A stretch of 64,000 nt of DNA from NCBI RefSeq assembly GCF_014171475.1, contig NZ_CP048817.1:4216001-4280000 (forward strand). Reading direction: 5' to 3'. This DNA comes from Sphingomonas sp. So64.6b. GTDB taxonomy: Bacteria > Pseudomonadota > Alphaproteobacteria > Sphingomonadales > Sphingomonadaceae. The notes beneath the pieces were generated by a model, which was given only the letters and a program-made list of their open reading frames with translations, was not told where the DNA came from and made no database searches. Numbering within the stretch: the first letter of the stretch is position 1; every line of letters starts with the position of its first letter. Below, piece by piece: positions 25,680 through 34,411 of the stretch. The position numbers and the translations under genes were made by a program.

Positions 25680-26788
25680 CGCGCCGTTCCTATCCGCTGT
25701 TGGTCAAGGGGAGATCGCCGTTGCCAGAATGGCGCGTCCGGCCAGCGCGATCCTTGAGCGTAATAGTCAGCCAGCGCGTGCGCATAATTTTCGAAGCCAT
25801 GCGCGGTGATCATCGCATAGCGTCGTCGACTTTCTTCTTCCTTGCCGTCGAACATATCGGACGCGGCGTAGGCCGCCAGGATGCCCGAACGCAGCGCATG
25901 GACGATGCCGCGCGATGATAGCGGATCGGCGGCGAACAGCGTGTCTCCCGCCGCGATCCAGCGTCGCCCGATGGCGGGTTCGACCGTCGTGGTACCGGCC
26001 GACCGCACCAGCGCGCCGCCGATCCGCGCGTCGATCGGCACCAGTGCGCGCATATGGCGTGTGGCATCCAGCGCGTGCCGCCAGCCCCGGTCAGTGCGAA
26101 GCGCGAGTGCCTCGCCAAGATCGGGATCGGTCATGCACGCGACGATGCGGCGATCGCCGGGCAGGTCGGCGCTGTACCACCAGCCCTCCGGCCGTGCTTC
26201 GATCACCGTCCGATTATCCCCGGCCACGCCGTCGATGAAACGGCTATGCGCGACAAGGTCGCCATGCACCCGCACCCGCGCGCCGAACGGCCGCGCCAGT
26301 CGCCAGCTTCGCCCGGTCGCCCAGATGACCGCGCGGGCGGCGACCTCGCTGCGATCGGCAAGCGTCAGGCGCCAGCCTTCTCCCTCCGGCGCTGCGGACC
26401 GCACTGCGCTGCCTGTGGACAGCACTACACCTGCCGCCATGGCGGCAGCGGCAAGCATGCGGTCGAACCGTGCCCGGTCGAGATGCCAGCCCGGCCCTTG
26501 TGCGGAAAAAATGCTGTGGCGCTCATCAAGCTCGTCATTGGCCCAGGCCGAGGCGAGCGCGCGACCGGCGACAAAGCCTTGCGCTTCGAACGATGTCATG
26601 ACGCCAAGCTGTTCGAGCAGGCTGCGTGCCACTGCCGGCAGCACTTCGCCCGGCCGTGGCGCGTCATAATCGCTTGCCTCGATCAGCCGCACCGCCAGCC
26701 CCGGCGCATGGCGGCGCAGGGTCAGCGCCGCTGCTGCTCCGGCGGGGCCACCACCGATGACCGCGATATCAGCCCTGGCGGGTGGCAT
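25676..26788 (-). CDS. LodB-like FAD-dependent oxidoreductase (probable CTQ maturation factor)
   Basis: A 370-aa flavoprotein with an N-terminal dinucleotide-binding site IAVIGGGPAGAAAALTLRR, a GWHLDRARFDRML block and the second FAD motif WIAAGDTLFAADPLSSRGI. This layout is that of the tryptophan-halogenase-like monooxygenases that include LodB/GoxB, flavoproteins needed to install the cysteine tryptophylquinone cofactor in LodA-type oxidases. A LodA homolog lies two genes upstream, which supports this call. Its ATG lies inside the preceding gene (20-nt overlap) and its stop overlaps the DJ-1/PfpI start. Confidence 0.82.
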   Translation of the reverse strand: MPPARADIAVIGGGPAGAAAALTLRRHAPGLAVRLIEASDYDAPRPGEVLPAVARSLLEQLGVMTSFEAQGFVAGRALASAWANDELDERHSIFSAQGPGWHLDRARFDRMLAAAAMAAGVVLSTGSAVRSAAPEGEGWRLTLADRSEVAARAVIWATGRSWRLARPFGARVRVHGDLVAHSRFIDGVAGDNRTVIEARPEGWWYSADLPGDRRIVACMTDPDLGEALALRTDRGWRHALDATRHMRALVPIDARIGGALVRSAGTTTVEPAIGRRWIAAGDTLFAADPLSSRGIVHALRSGILAAYAASDMFDGKEEESRRRYAMITAHGFENYAHALADYYAQGSRWPDAPFWQRRSPLDQQRIGTAR

Positions 26789-27185
26789 AGAAGGACGCGA
26801 CCACGCCCGCCGGAGAGGTACCGCCGCCGCCGCTCGAATGCGGGATGGTGCGCGTGACCGACCCGACGAATGCGGCGGTCTGCAATTCGTCGGTGCTGCT
26901 TGGCCAGACCGGCACCAGCCAGCCGATATAATCGTAGATCCATTGCTCGCCGCCGACCACGCCCTTGCCCTGGAAACGGACCGCCATCGGCGAACCGAAC
27001 TCGAAACTGCCGCGCAAGTCCAGCGACCAGCCGGGTCCGCCGATCGTGCCGCCCAGTTCGGCCGGCGCGATCTCGGTGATCACCAGTGTGCCGCGCCCGA
27101 ATTCGAGATCGTTGAACGCGGTATCCACGTCCGGATCGTTGAGCAGGCTGCGATAGGTCCAGCTTCCGACAAATGGATTGGTCAT
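26769..27185 (-). CDS. Unknown 138-aa beta-rich protein between LodA-like and LodB-like genes
   Basis: No family recognised. The protein begins TNPFVGSWTYRSLLNDPD, has alternating hydrophobic strands (RGTLVITEIAPAELGGTIG, WSLDLRGSFEFG, MAVRFQGKG) and ends with a Gly/Ser loop and GVVASFYATRQG. The F-x-G-x-W-x-Y start and strand pattern resemble small lipocalin/avidin-like barrels, but this is only a visual impression. There is no signal peptide and no Cys. ATG 27185 comes 3 nt after the LodA-like stop and the gene overlaps LodB-like by 20 nt, so it is part of the operon and may assist cofactor formation or substrate binding. Confidence 0.7.
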   Translation of the reverse strand: MTNPFVGSWTYRSLLNDPDVDTAFNDLEFGRGTLVITEIAPAELGGTIGGPGWSLDLRGSFEFGSPMAVRFQGKGVVGGEQWIYDYIGWLVPVWPSSTDELQTAAFVGSVTRTIPHSSGGGGTSPAGVVASFYATRQG

Positions 27186-27188
27186 GGC

Positions 27189-29840
27189 TTAGTCTCCCGA
27201 ATCTTCGACGCTGATATATTTCTGATCGGGCGAAGGGCCGGTGGCGGCTTGCGGATTGCGCACGACGAAGCCGAGCTTCGACCATTCGGTGACCATCTTC
27301 AGATCGCCGGCCGAAGTCTGCGGGATACCGCGCGCCCAGGCGCGGAACTGCAGCGTCGGTTTGCCGTCCACGACCGCCGGGACATAGACCTGCATCGGCC
27401 GGTGCGCGGGCCACCACAACGTCTCCCACGCGCGCTGTTCCTGCGTCATCAGGCTGTCGCCGACACTGTCCGGACTGAGCTGGTTCCACTCCTCATAAGT
27501 GACGTCGATCATCTGCGTGGAGCATTCGTTGAAGTCCGCCTGCCACGGCAATCCCGACAGCTTGGTCATGTCGCCCGGCTGCAGCCCGATGGTGAAATCA
27601 CTGCCCTGCGACAGTGGATCGTTGATGTAGGAGACATAACCCTCCTCACCGACGCCGGCGCCCCAGCGATTGGCGTTCTGCTGCGCGGCGGTGAGCTGGA
27701 ACTGATACCATTCGGGATCGGCCTTGATCCGGTACGGCGCACGCCAGATTGCCGGGTTGCGGATGATCCAGGTCACTTCGCCGCCGGGGCAGAAAGCGCC
27801 GCCAAGGCCATTCGACAACACGGCGCGATCGAGTTCGCGCCCGGTCGTCGCGGTCCAGTCCTTGTACGGCTGCCACGGATCGATCGTGTCAGGCACGAAG
27901 CCGGCGCCGACCTCATCGATGAACAGTCCCTTGGCCCATTGCCGCAGCATGAAGAGCTGCGTGTCGGTCAGGCGCAGGAACTTGCTCACCGTCTTGTTGG
28001 TGATCGGGTTATCACCGGCGAGCAGCGGCATCAGCGGTAAATGATAAGTTCGCGTCGCAGGGTTGCTGCCCAGGCGGAAGCTGTTCTCCTCGCCCGGCTT
28101 GCGCAGCAGGTCGAACAGATATTGGCGATAGCTGCGGCCGGGGTCAGTGGTCGCCTCGGCGCGCGCGGTGCCGAGCGCCTGATCGAGCAGGATTCCCGCA
28201 CGATAATCGAAGGCGAGGCGGCGCAGCACCGATTCGATCGGTTCGTCGGGATTCTGCGTGCGGTCCGGCGCGTCCGGTTCCTGCCGTGACGATCCGCGCG
28301 CCAGCTTGAGCAGCGGCTTGAGGTTCGGCGATACCGCCGCCGCGACCGCGGCGATCGCCGCATCGACCGCTTCGCCCCATGCCGCGTGCGCGGCGGCATA
28401 ATCGGGTGACGGTGCGGCCTCGTTCTCGCTCTGGATCAAATGCCAGCGCGCGGCAAAGGCTTCGGGAGTCTCCCCATGGATCGGCGGACAGACAGCCGCG
28501 GCAAAAGCGGCGGCCGCCGCCTTGAGCGGACCGGATGCGATATCGATCGCGTCCGCCGCCCCCGGCGCCTGAGTCGCATCGAGCTGCATCAGGCTCGGCT
28601 CGAGCGCCGTTTCGAGCAGCTTGCCCGTGCGATGCGCATCGACCGCCGCGGCCAGTTTCCTGGCCAGTGTGCGCGGCGCCATTTTCGGCGGAATGCACAA
28701 GCGGTAGGGGTCGAACGTGCCGCGGCTCGACTGGTTGTGCGGGAAATTCGACAGCTGCAGGATCGACGCGAAATAGGAGAATTCGTCGGCGCGGAACAGG
28801 ATCGGCCAGATGTCGCGCCAGAACCATGGGCGATAATCCGGATTCCATTGCACCGGCCCGGCTTTCCAATGGAGCAAGGCGGGCGTGTCTTCCGGATCGA
28901 TCTTCTGCGGCGCGGCGAATGTGCCGGCGGTGCCGTACATGTCGGTGCGATAGGCGAATTCGCGGATCGACATATCCTCGACCACGTCTTCAAGCGTGAT
29001 CATGTCGAGCACTTCAGGCGCGTAGCGCGGATAACCGGCGAGTACCCAGGCGGGATATTCGACGTCGATATAGCGCAGCTGCCCGACATTCTCAGCCTGC
29101 ATCACCAGCCGCGCCATCACTGGCCCGTCGGAGATATCGTCGAACCAGCTGTCGCTATTGGCATAGGTGTCGATGCGCGGATGGCCGAAGCCGGATGCGA
29201 ACGAGCCGCTATTGCCGTGTCCGGCGAGCACCAACAGTCGCCCGTCATCGTCGGTGATCAGGTCGCCGAGCGTATCGATGTCGCGCGGTTGCATGCCGGT
29301 CGGTGGGAAATTGGCCGCATAGGCGGGATTGCCGTTGCGGCTGAAGCTCGCCTTGCGTCTTGTCTTGTGATCGACGGTCTGCGGGCCGGGATCGATGATC
29401 AGCTTTTGCCGCTCTTGCGGGTCGGTGATCGTCGGATTGCGTAAGGGGGCGTCGTTTGGATAACCGACCTCGCCGCGCAGGCCGTCGAATGTGTACCAGG
29501 CGGCCTTTTTATTGGCGAGCTGCACGCGCCACTGGATATCGACCAATGTCCCCTGGTTGCCGCCGCCTTCGATGCCATCGTTCAATTTGAGCGGGCGGCC
29601 GTCGGGATGCGCATCGTCATAGACATAGATCTGGAACCGCGCGGCCTGACGCTTGATCCGGCCCTTGCTGTCCTTGAAGGTCTTGACCGGCTTGTTGCCC
29701 TTGGCCGGATTGCCCGTGGCATCGCATTCGATCGGCAGCTGCGCCGGGCCTTCTGGCGTGATGCAGAAACCGTCGGGGCTGTCGCCGAGCCGGGCGATGC
29801 CGATCGCGGGATGGATGCGATATACCGGTGGCGACGCCAT
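27189..29840 (-). CDS. LodA/GoxA-family oxidase (cysteine tryptophylquinone type)
   Basis: An 883-aa protein, longer than LodA (about 726 aa) or GoxA (about 816 aa). The N terminus has the family hallmark YRIHPAIGIARLGDSPDGFC. The C-terminal half has FLRLTDTQLFMLRQWAKG, GLGGAFCPGGEVTW and LPWQADFNECS followed by WWPAHRPMQVYV. Trp766 (LPWQ) is the expected quinone residue and Cys684 (FCPGG) the best crosslink candidate. Known members oxidise the epsilon-amine of lysine or the alpha-amine of glycine, releasing ammonia and H2O2. An Ala-rich segment of about 180 residues (about 375-555) accounts for the extra length. No signal peptide. ATG 29840 has AGGGGA upstream. Confidence 0.85.
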   Translation of the reverse strand: MASPPVYRIHPAIGIARLGDSPDGFCITPEGPAQLPIECDATGNPAKGNKPVKTFKDSKGRIKRQAARFQIYVYDDAHPDGRPLKLNDGIEGGGNQGTLVDIQWRVQLANKKAAWYTFDGLRGEVGYPNDAPLRNPTITDPQERQKLIIDPGPQTVDHKTRRKASFSRNGNPAYAANFPPTGMQPRDIDTLGDLITDDDGRLLVLAGHGNSGSFASGFGHPRIDTYANSDSWFDDISDGPVMARLVMQAENVGQLRYIDVEYPAWVLAGYPRYAPEVLDMITLEDVVEDMSIREFAYRTDMYGTAGTFAAPQKIDPEDTPALLHWKAGPVQWNPDYRPWFWRDIWPILFRADEFSYFASILQLSNFPHNQSSRGTFDPYRLCIPPKMAPRTLARKLAAAVDAHRTGKLLETALEPSLMQLDATQAPGAADAIDIASGPLKAAAAAFAAAVCPPIHGETPEAFAARWHLIQSENEAAPSPDYAAAHAAWGEAVDAAIAAVAAAVSPNLKPLLKLARGSSRQEPDAPDRTQNPDEPIESVLRRLAFDYRAGILLDQALGTARAEATTDPGRSYRQYLFDLLRKPGEENSFRLGSNPATRTYHLPLMPLLAGDNPITNKTVSKFLRLTDTQLFMLRQWAKGLFIDEVGAGFVPDTIDPWQPYKDWTATTGRELDRAVLSNGLGGAFCPGGEVTWIIRNPAIWRAPYRIKADPEWYQFQLTAAQQNANRWGAGVGEEGYVSYINDPLSQGSDFTIGLQPGDMTKLSGLPWQADFNECSTQMIDVTYEEWNQLSPDSVGDSLMTQEQRAWETLWWPAHRPMQVYVPAVVDGKPTLQFRAWARGIPQTSAGDLKMVTEWSKLGFVVRNPQAATGPSPDQKYISVEDSGD

Positions 29841-29885
29841 AGAATTCCCCTTTGGCCGGCGCCCAAGTCGGCGCCCCCTCCTGCT

Positions 29886-31922
29886 TCAATCAAGAAAGTT
29901 GAGCGATACCCCGTCGAGCCGCAGCAATTCGCGATCCTCCTCATACGAGGCGCCGATCACAACCAGGCTGACGGTCAGCGTCTTCACCCCCGTGGCGAGC
30001 AGCTTCTTCACGCAGCGCGTCACGTCGATGCGATAATTTCGCGGCGTGTTCATGCTGCGCTCGCGCCGGTCGAACTTGCGATTGTCCGCCGGGGGCAGTT
30101 CGCAATGACCGGGCCCGCCATAACATTCGCCATGCCCGAACACCGCCGCATAACCGGCATAGCCCTCGCTGGTCAGCGGGGTCGATGCATCGGCGTCGGG
30201 CGTGTTGAGGAACACCCGGATGAAGCAGGAGCGCGGCAATTGCGGCACGCGGTGCAGCCGCACCTCGGCCGAGCGGAAGCCCTTGTGCACCGCGTCGGAT
30301 ACCGGCAGTGGCGCCGACACGAACCGGCCGACCGGATTGGTCAGCCCGACCGGGATCATGCTGCCGCCGCGGACATATTCATAGCCGAAGCGGTGCATGT
30401 CGAGCGTATCGCGCGTCGCATAGCTCCACGGCGTCAGCGGCGAATCGAGATCGGCGGGCATTCCGTCGGGATGCTCCTGCTGCCAATTGTGCCATAGCCG
30501 GTCGATATTGGCGTGCACCGGCCAGAAGATCGGGTCGTAGGACGCGGTCAGATTGCTGAACATGTCGCCAAATTGCGGCTCGCTGTACAGATCCTCGCGC
30601 TGGTGGAATTTGCGGCCCGCGACTTGCACCGCGCGATTGCGGTCGAGTGGTGCCGCGGCATTGAATGCCGGATTGATGCCGCCGCTCCAGATATGCATCG
30701 TATTGTGCGGATTCTGGTCGATAAAGCCAAAGCTGTCGACATACAGGCTGCCCCCGCCGAAATCGCGGAAGGTCCGCAGGGACATGATCTCGTCAATGTC
30801 TTCCTGGCGCGGGTAATGGTAATGAATCCGAGTATTGATCGTCTGGCCGCTGCCGAATTCACCCGAATAGCGCAGCGGATACCACAGCGAATTCGCCTCG
30901 AGCAGCGCATCGATCAGCCGCTCGCGATAGGTGCCCTTGGTATATTTGTCGCCAATCGCCGCGCCGACCGCGGCGAGGATCTTGTTCAACGTCGCATAAT
31001 GCACGCCGACCAGCGGCTGCAGCTTCTTCACCGGAAAGCCCTGGCCGGCGAGCGTGCGCAGCGAGGCTTCGGTCAGGAACGCCTTGAACGCCTCGGGCAG
31101 GATCGCTCCCTTTGACGGATCCTCGGGATTGTAGCGCGGCGCGGGAAAGTCCCACCACGGCATCGTCACATCCGGACAATGATCCTGCAGCGCCTGTTCG
31201 AATTCGTAGAGATAGACGCGGTGCCACGGCAGGAAGCGTTCCCAGCCATGCTGGCAGTGATTCTGGTGGATCAGCGCAAGGTTGTTGTAACTGCGCTTGT
31301 CGCCGACCCATTTGTTGAGATTGTAGAGCTCGCGAAAGGCGCATCGCAGCCGTTCTTTCTGTGGCTCGCTCATCGCATCGACGTCCATGCGCTGACGCAG
31401 CTCACCCTTGGCATAGGCGTACGCGCCGGGGTCGCTGGTCGGGGCGAACACCGGCCCGTTCAGCCCGATCACTTCGACCCGGGTTTCGCCGGGCACGCTG
31501 ACTTCGCCGGCAATGGCGAGCGTATCGAGCAGCGCTCCGGGGCAGCCTTCGTCGATCCACGCCTCGATCCGGTCGATATCGGCAGCGGCCACCGCCGACC
31601 CGCCCCAGGGCAGGCGCGGGAATTGCGTGCCGTCGAACGGCGATTGTCCGCGCAGGCCGCGCACCAGGCCCGACTGCGCGCCGCGATCCGAGGTGCCGCC
31701 TTTGCCACAGCAGCTGCCGCCGCTCTCGGGCTCGATCAACGTCACGCCCATTACGCTCAGGCCGAGGAATTGCGCCAAGGGCAGTTCCCAGAATGCGCCG
31801 AGCGGCCCGGTCCCCGTCCCACCCGCGTCGCGCAGGATCGCCTGCACATCGCGATAGCCGAATACCGACGATACCGGGGGCTTGGCCGGTTTCGGCGCCT
31901 TGGGCGCCTTAGTGGTTGCCAT
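29886..31922 (-). CDS. Tyrosinase-family type-3 copper protein with an N-terminal extension
   Basis: A 678-aa protein. CuA: His219, His225 and His234 in LALIHQNHCQHGWERFLPWH; Cys223 two residues before His225 matches the Cys-x-His thioether of fungal tyrosinases. CuB: His406 and His410 in NPHNTMHIW and His470 in FWPVHANIDRLWHNW. The first 120 residues are an extra domain (FGYRDVQAILRDAG, then AADIDRIEAWIDEGCPG) resembling planctomycete-type cytochrome-c-like domains but without CxxCH. The C-terminal 190 residues are a beta-rich cap. No signal peptide. ATG 31922 is preferred because it overlaps the multicopper oxidase stop by 14 nt. It should oxidise phenols or catechols to quinones. Confidence 0.88.
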   Translation of the reverse strand: MATTKAPKAPKPAKPPVSSVFGYRDVQAILRDAGGTGTGPLGAFWELPLAQFLGLSVMGVTLIEPESGGSCCGKGGTSDRGAQSGLVRGLRGQSPFDGTQFPRLPWGGSAVAAADIDRIEAWIDEGCPGALLDTLAIAGEVSVPGETRVEVIGLNGPVFAPTSDPGAYAYAKGELRQRMDVDAMSEPQKERLRCAFRELYNLNKWVGDKRSYNNLALIHQNHCQHGWERFLPWHRVYLYEFEQALQDHCPDVTMPWWDFPAPRYNPEDPSKGAILPEAFKAFLTEASLRTLAGQGFPVKKLQPLVGVHYATLNKILAAVGAAIGDKYTKGTYRERLIDALLEANSLWYPLRYSGEFGSGQTINTRIHYHYPRQEDIDEIMSLRTFRDFGGGSLYVDSFGFIDQNPHNTMHIWSGGINPAFNAAAPLDRNRAVQVAGRKFHQREDLYSEPQFGDMFSNLTASYDPIFWPVHANIDRLWHNWQQEHPDGMPADLDSPLTPWSYATRDTLDMHRFGYEYVRGGSMIPVGLTNPVGRFVSAPLPVSDAVHKGFRSAEVRLHRVPQLPRSCFIRVFLNTPDADASTPLTSEGYAGYAAVFGHGECYGGPGHCELPPADNRKFDRRERSMNTPRNYRIDVTRCVKKLLATGVKTLTVSLVVIGASYEEDRELLRLDGVSLNFLD

Positions 31923-33984
31923 GGGGATTAACCTGCGGTTGTTGCGGCGTACCGGCAGGCGCGCCGACATTGCCGTCGGGCAAGACCACGGCGACATTCT
32001 GCATCATGCCCTGATCCTCATGGTCGAGGATGTGGCAATGGAGCACGAATTCGCCGATATAGCGCTCGTACCGGGTGCGCACCTTGACCGTGTAGATGCC
32101 GGAAAAGCCCTCGGGCAGGCTGTTGCCGTTGATCAGGCTCTTGATCCACAGCGTATCCTTCCACACTCCCTTCAGCCCGGCATATTGCGGATCGACATCG
32201 CCGCCCGCATCGTCGATCGAACCGATCGCGCTGACATCCTTGCCGTTGGGATCGATGATCGAGACGATCTGGAACGGATTGACGTGGATATGGAACGGGT
32301 GGCTGACGAAATGCGACTGAAGGGTCCATTCGTCGACCCCGCCCAGCTTCAGCGCGCGGTCAAGCCGGTTGGGATCATAGGATTTCGCATCGGCCGTGAC
32401 TAGCGTGTTGCCGACCTCGAACTTGGTATCGGGGGTGGAGACGTCGATGAAGAAAGTCAGCTCCTGCGTGCCGGTCACTTCGCTTGCCTCGATCGTCGGA
32501 TGCGGTACGAAGCGGGTGAGCTTCATGCCGTTCTTGAGATCGGCGATCACCGCTGGCTGGACATCAGCCGGGATCACCTTGGTCGCGTTGGCGACCAGCG
32601 CGTCGGTGACATAGTCGGCGACCTTGCCGGTCACCTTGGTGCCCGGCGCGACATTGACGAAGCCAAGCAGCTGCCGGCTCACCGCCAGCGCGTTGACCGT
32701 GCCCGCCTTGGGCGCCTGCGCATCGATCACGCAGTAACCGGCGGTGTCGGGGAACACGACCAGCGCGTCATAGCGATAGCCGGGCTGGAAAGTGGTCAGC
32801 TTGGTCTGTTGCCCCGCCGTCATGGTCAGACCATCGGCCGCCACCACCGAATAGGGTAACGCCTCGGTCCCGCAATTCTCGCGGATCGCCCTTTCCTCAT
32901 CCTCCGCCGATTTGATCAGGCGCAGCTTCCTGGTAAGCTTGCCCGGCTTGGCCTTGAAGAATTGCAGGCTGATCGTGTCGCGCACCCCGGCATGGATCAT
33001 GCGCCAGCGCTCGACCTGCCCCTGCACCGCGTTGAAATAGGGCAGGACTTCGCCGTTGAGCGAGGTGTAGCGGCCCGATGCCGGCCAGGTGCCGGGACCG
33101 AACTGATCATAATCCTCGATCACCCCGACATCGCCCGGCTCGCACAGATAGCGGCCCTTGGCGGTCTGCTTGGTCGTGCCGTGCGGATGGCCCGGCGACG
33201 GCGCGGTGCGGCAGGCGTACTGGATCTGCTGCATGACCAGGATGCGCTCGGGCATACCCGCAACGATCGTGTCGAGATCGCCATTGCTCTTCAATGTCGG
33301 CAGCCGGTCGCCGCGGATGATCAGCGCGCCGGCCATGCCGCTCGACACCTGCAATGCGGTCGATCCGTGGCGGTGGGTATGGTACCAGAAGGTGCCCGAG
33401 GGATGCTCGCCCGGGACGTTATATTCATATTGGAACTTCACGCCCGGATTGATCGACAGCAGGACATTGTCGGCATTGCCCGCCGGGTTCACCCACAGGC
33501 CATGGGTGTGGAGATTGGTGCCGTTGAAGCAATGCGGCTTGTCGGGCATGTGATCGCCCGGCGCACATCCGGGATCGGCGGGCAGCTGATTGTCGAGATT
33601 GACCCGGATCGTCTCGCCCGGCCGGATCTCGATCGTCGGCGAGACATAGGGCTTGGTCGGATCGACGTCGGTGCCGTTATAGCTGCGCAGTCGCACCTTG
33701 TCGTTCAATCCGGTAGCGGGGTTGTAGAGCTGGCCGTCGGTCATCACCACATTCAGATTGAGTACGCGCTCCCGGACCGTCGGGCCGGGCGCCGGGCGCG
33801 TCGCGTCCGGAACGGCGCTGAGCAGCATTTTCGACGCTGGCTGGCTCGAATCACTCAAAGTACGCGGATTTTCCACGGTTCGTTCGGCTTCCTGCGCGGT
33901 CGCCTGGCCGACGGATCCGATCGCCAGGGCGATTGCCAGGGTGGACAGGCTGGTTCGGGCAAGTTTGATGTCGAGATGCAGCAT
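31909..33984 (-). CDS. Secreted multicopper oxidase (laccase-like)
   Basis: A 691-aa protein with a Sec signal peptide (TSLSTLAIALAIGSVGQATAQ). All four copper-ligand blocks are present: HTHG (His159/161), YHTHRHG (His202/204), HPFHIH (562-567) and HCHILDHEDQGMM (649 on), giving type 1, 2 and trinuclear sites with an axial Met candidate. Extra length lies mainly in inserts before the second cupredoxin (residues about 240-330) and is Cys-containing. It would couple one-electron oxidation of phenols, amines or metals to O2 reduction. ATG 33984 has a GGGGGG tract upstream. It is the first gene of the seven-gene oxidase operon. Confidence 0.92.
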   Translation of the reverse strand: MLHLDIKLARTSLSTLAIALAIGSVGQATAQEAERTVENPRTLSDSSQPASKMLLSAVPDATRPAPGPTVRERVLNLNVVMTDGQLYNPATGLNDKVRLRSYNGTDVDPTKPYVSPTIEIRPGETIRVNLDNQLPADPGCAPGDHMPDKPHCFNGTNLHTHGLWVNPAGNADNVLLSINPGVKFQYEYNVPGEHPSGTFWYHTHRHGSTALQVSSGMAGALIIRGDRLPTLKSNGDLDTIVAGMPERILVMQQIQYACRTAPSPGHPHGTTKQTAKGRYLCEPGDVGVIEDYDQFGPGTWPASGRYTSLNGEVLPYFNAVQGQVERWRMIHAGVRDTISLQFFKAKPGKLTRKLRLIKSAEDEERAIRENCGTEALPYSVVAADGLTMTAGQQTKLTTFQPGYRYDALVVFPDTAGYCVIDAQAPKAGTVNALAVSRQLLGFVNVAPGTKVTGKVADYVTDALVANATKVIPADVQPAVIADLKNGMKLTRFVPHPTIEASEVTGTQELTFFIDVSTPDTKFEVGNTLVTADAKSYDPNRLDRALKLGGVDEWTLQSHFVSHPFHIHVNPFQIVSIIDPNGKDVSAIGSIDDAGGDVDPQYAGLKGVWKDTLWIKSLINGNSLPEGFSGIYTVKVRTRYERYIGEFVLHCHILDHEDQGMMQNVAVVLPDGNVGAPAGTPQQPQVNPHGNH

Positions 33985-34411
33985 GATCCCCCCTCATATC
34001 TTCACACGCTTGAGTGTGGCGATGAACTTGTCCTCCCAAGGGTCGATGATGTCGAGTGTCAGGCTTGGGGGAATTGGGACCATTTTGGCTATTGATGACG
34101 CCGCTATCTCCATTATGTCGGCAATTATGGCCGATAAGTTCGGTTTTACCTTGGTCCGGCAAGTGTTGTACAAGAATGGACCGTTTTGGCTCTATGACGG
34201 TTTCGAGACTGTTAACAAAATCCATCACGACAACTTGGCCGATTGTTGCTGTGGCATTCGTCGACTGACGGGCGCGGGTCTAGGGACGGCATCGCAGCGG
34301 TCCACACTGCCTTGGCGCGTTTCGGTGTGGTCAATAGGATTGACCGCAACATCCGGATTGAAAACGGCGTCGTATTGGCCGATTTGCAGGAGCAAGGCAC
34401 AGGAGCGCGAC
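33985..34411. other. 427-bp divergent spacer upstream of the oxidase operon and ogt
   Basis: No convincing gene. It is AT-richer than its flanks, which suits a regulatory region. An imperfect direct repeat, GGGACCATTTTGGCTATTGATGAC (split here: GGGACCATTTTGGCT at 34076 and TGGACCGTTTTGGCT at 34177), recurs after 101 bp and shares a trailing ATGACG. A short dyad CCCAAG/CTTGGG lies at 34035-34040 and 34064-34069. No consensus promoter is asserted. Confidence 0.5.

Noticed and set aside
33758..34411. N-terminal extension of the ogt frame back over the multicopper oxidase start
   Set aside because: The extension is not protein-like and ATG 34412 has a strong AGGAG and gives the normal Ogt length.
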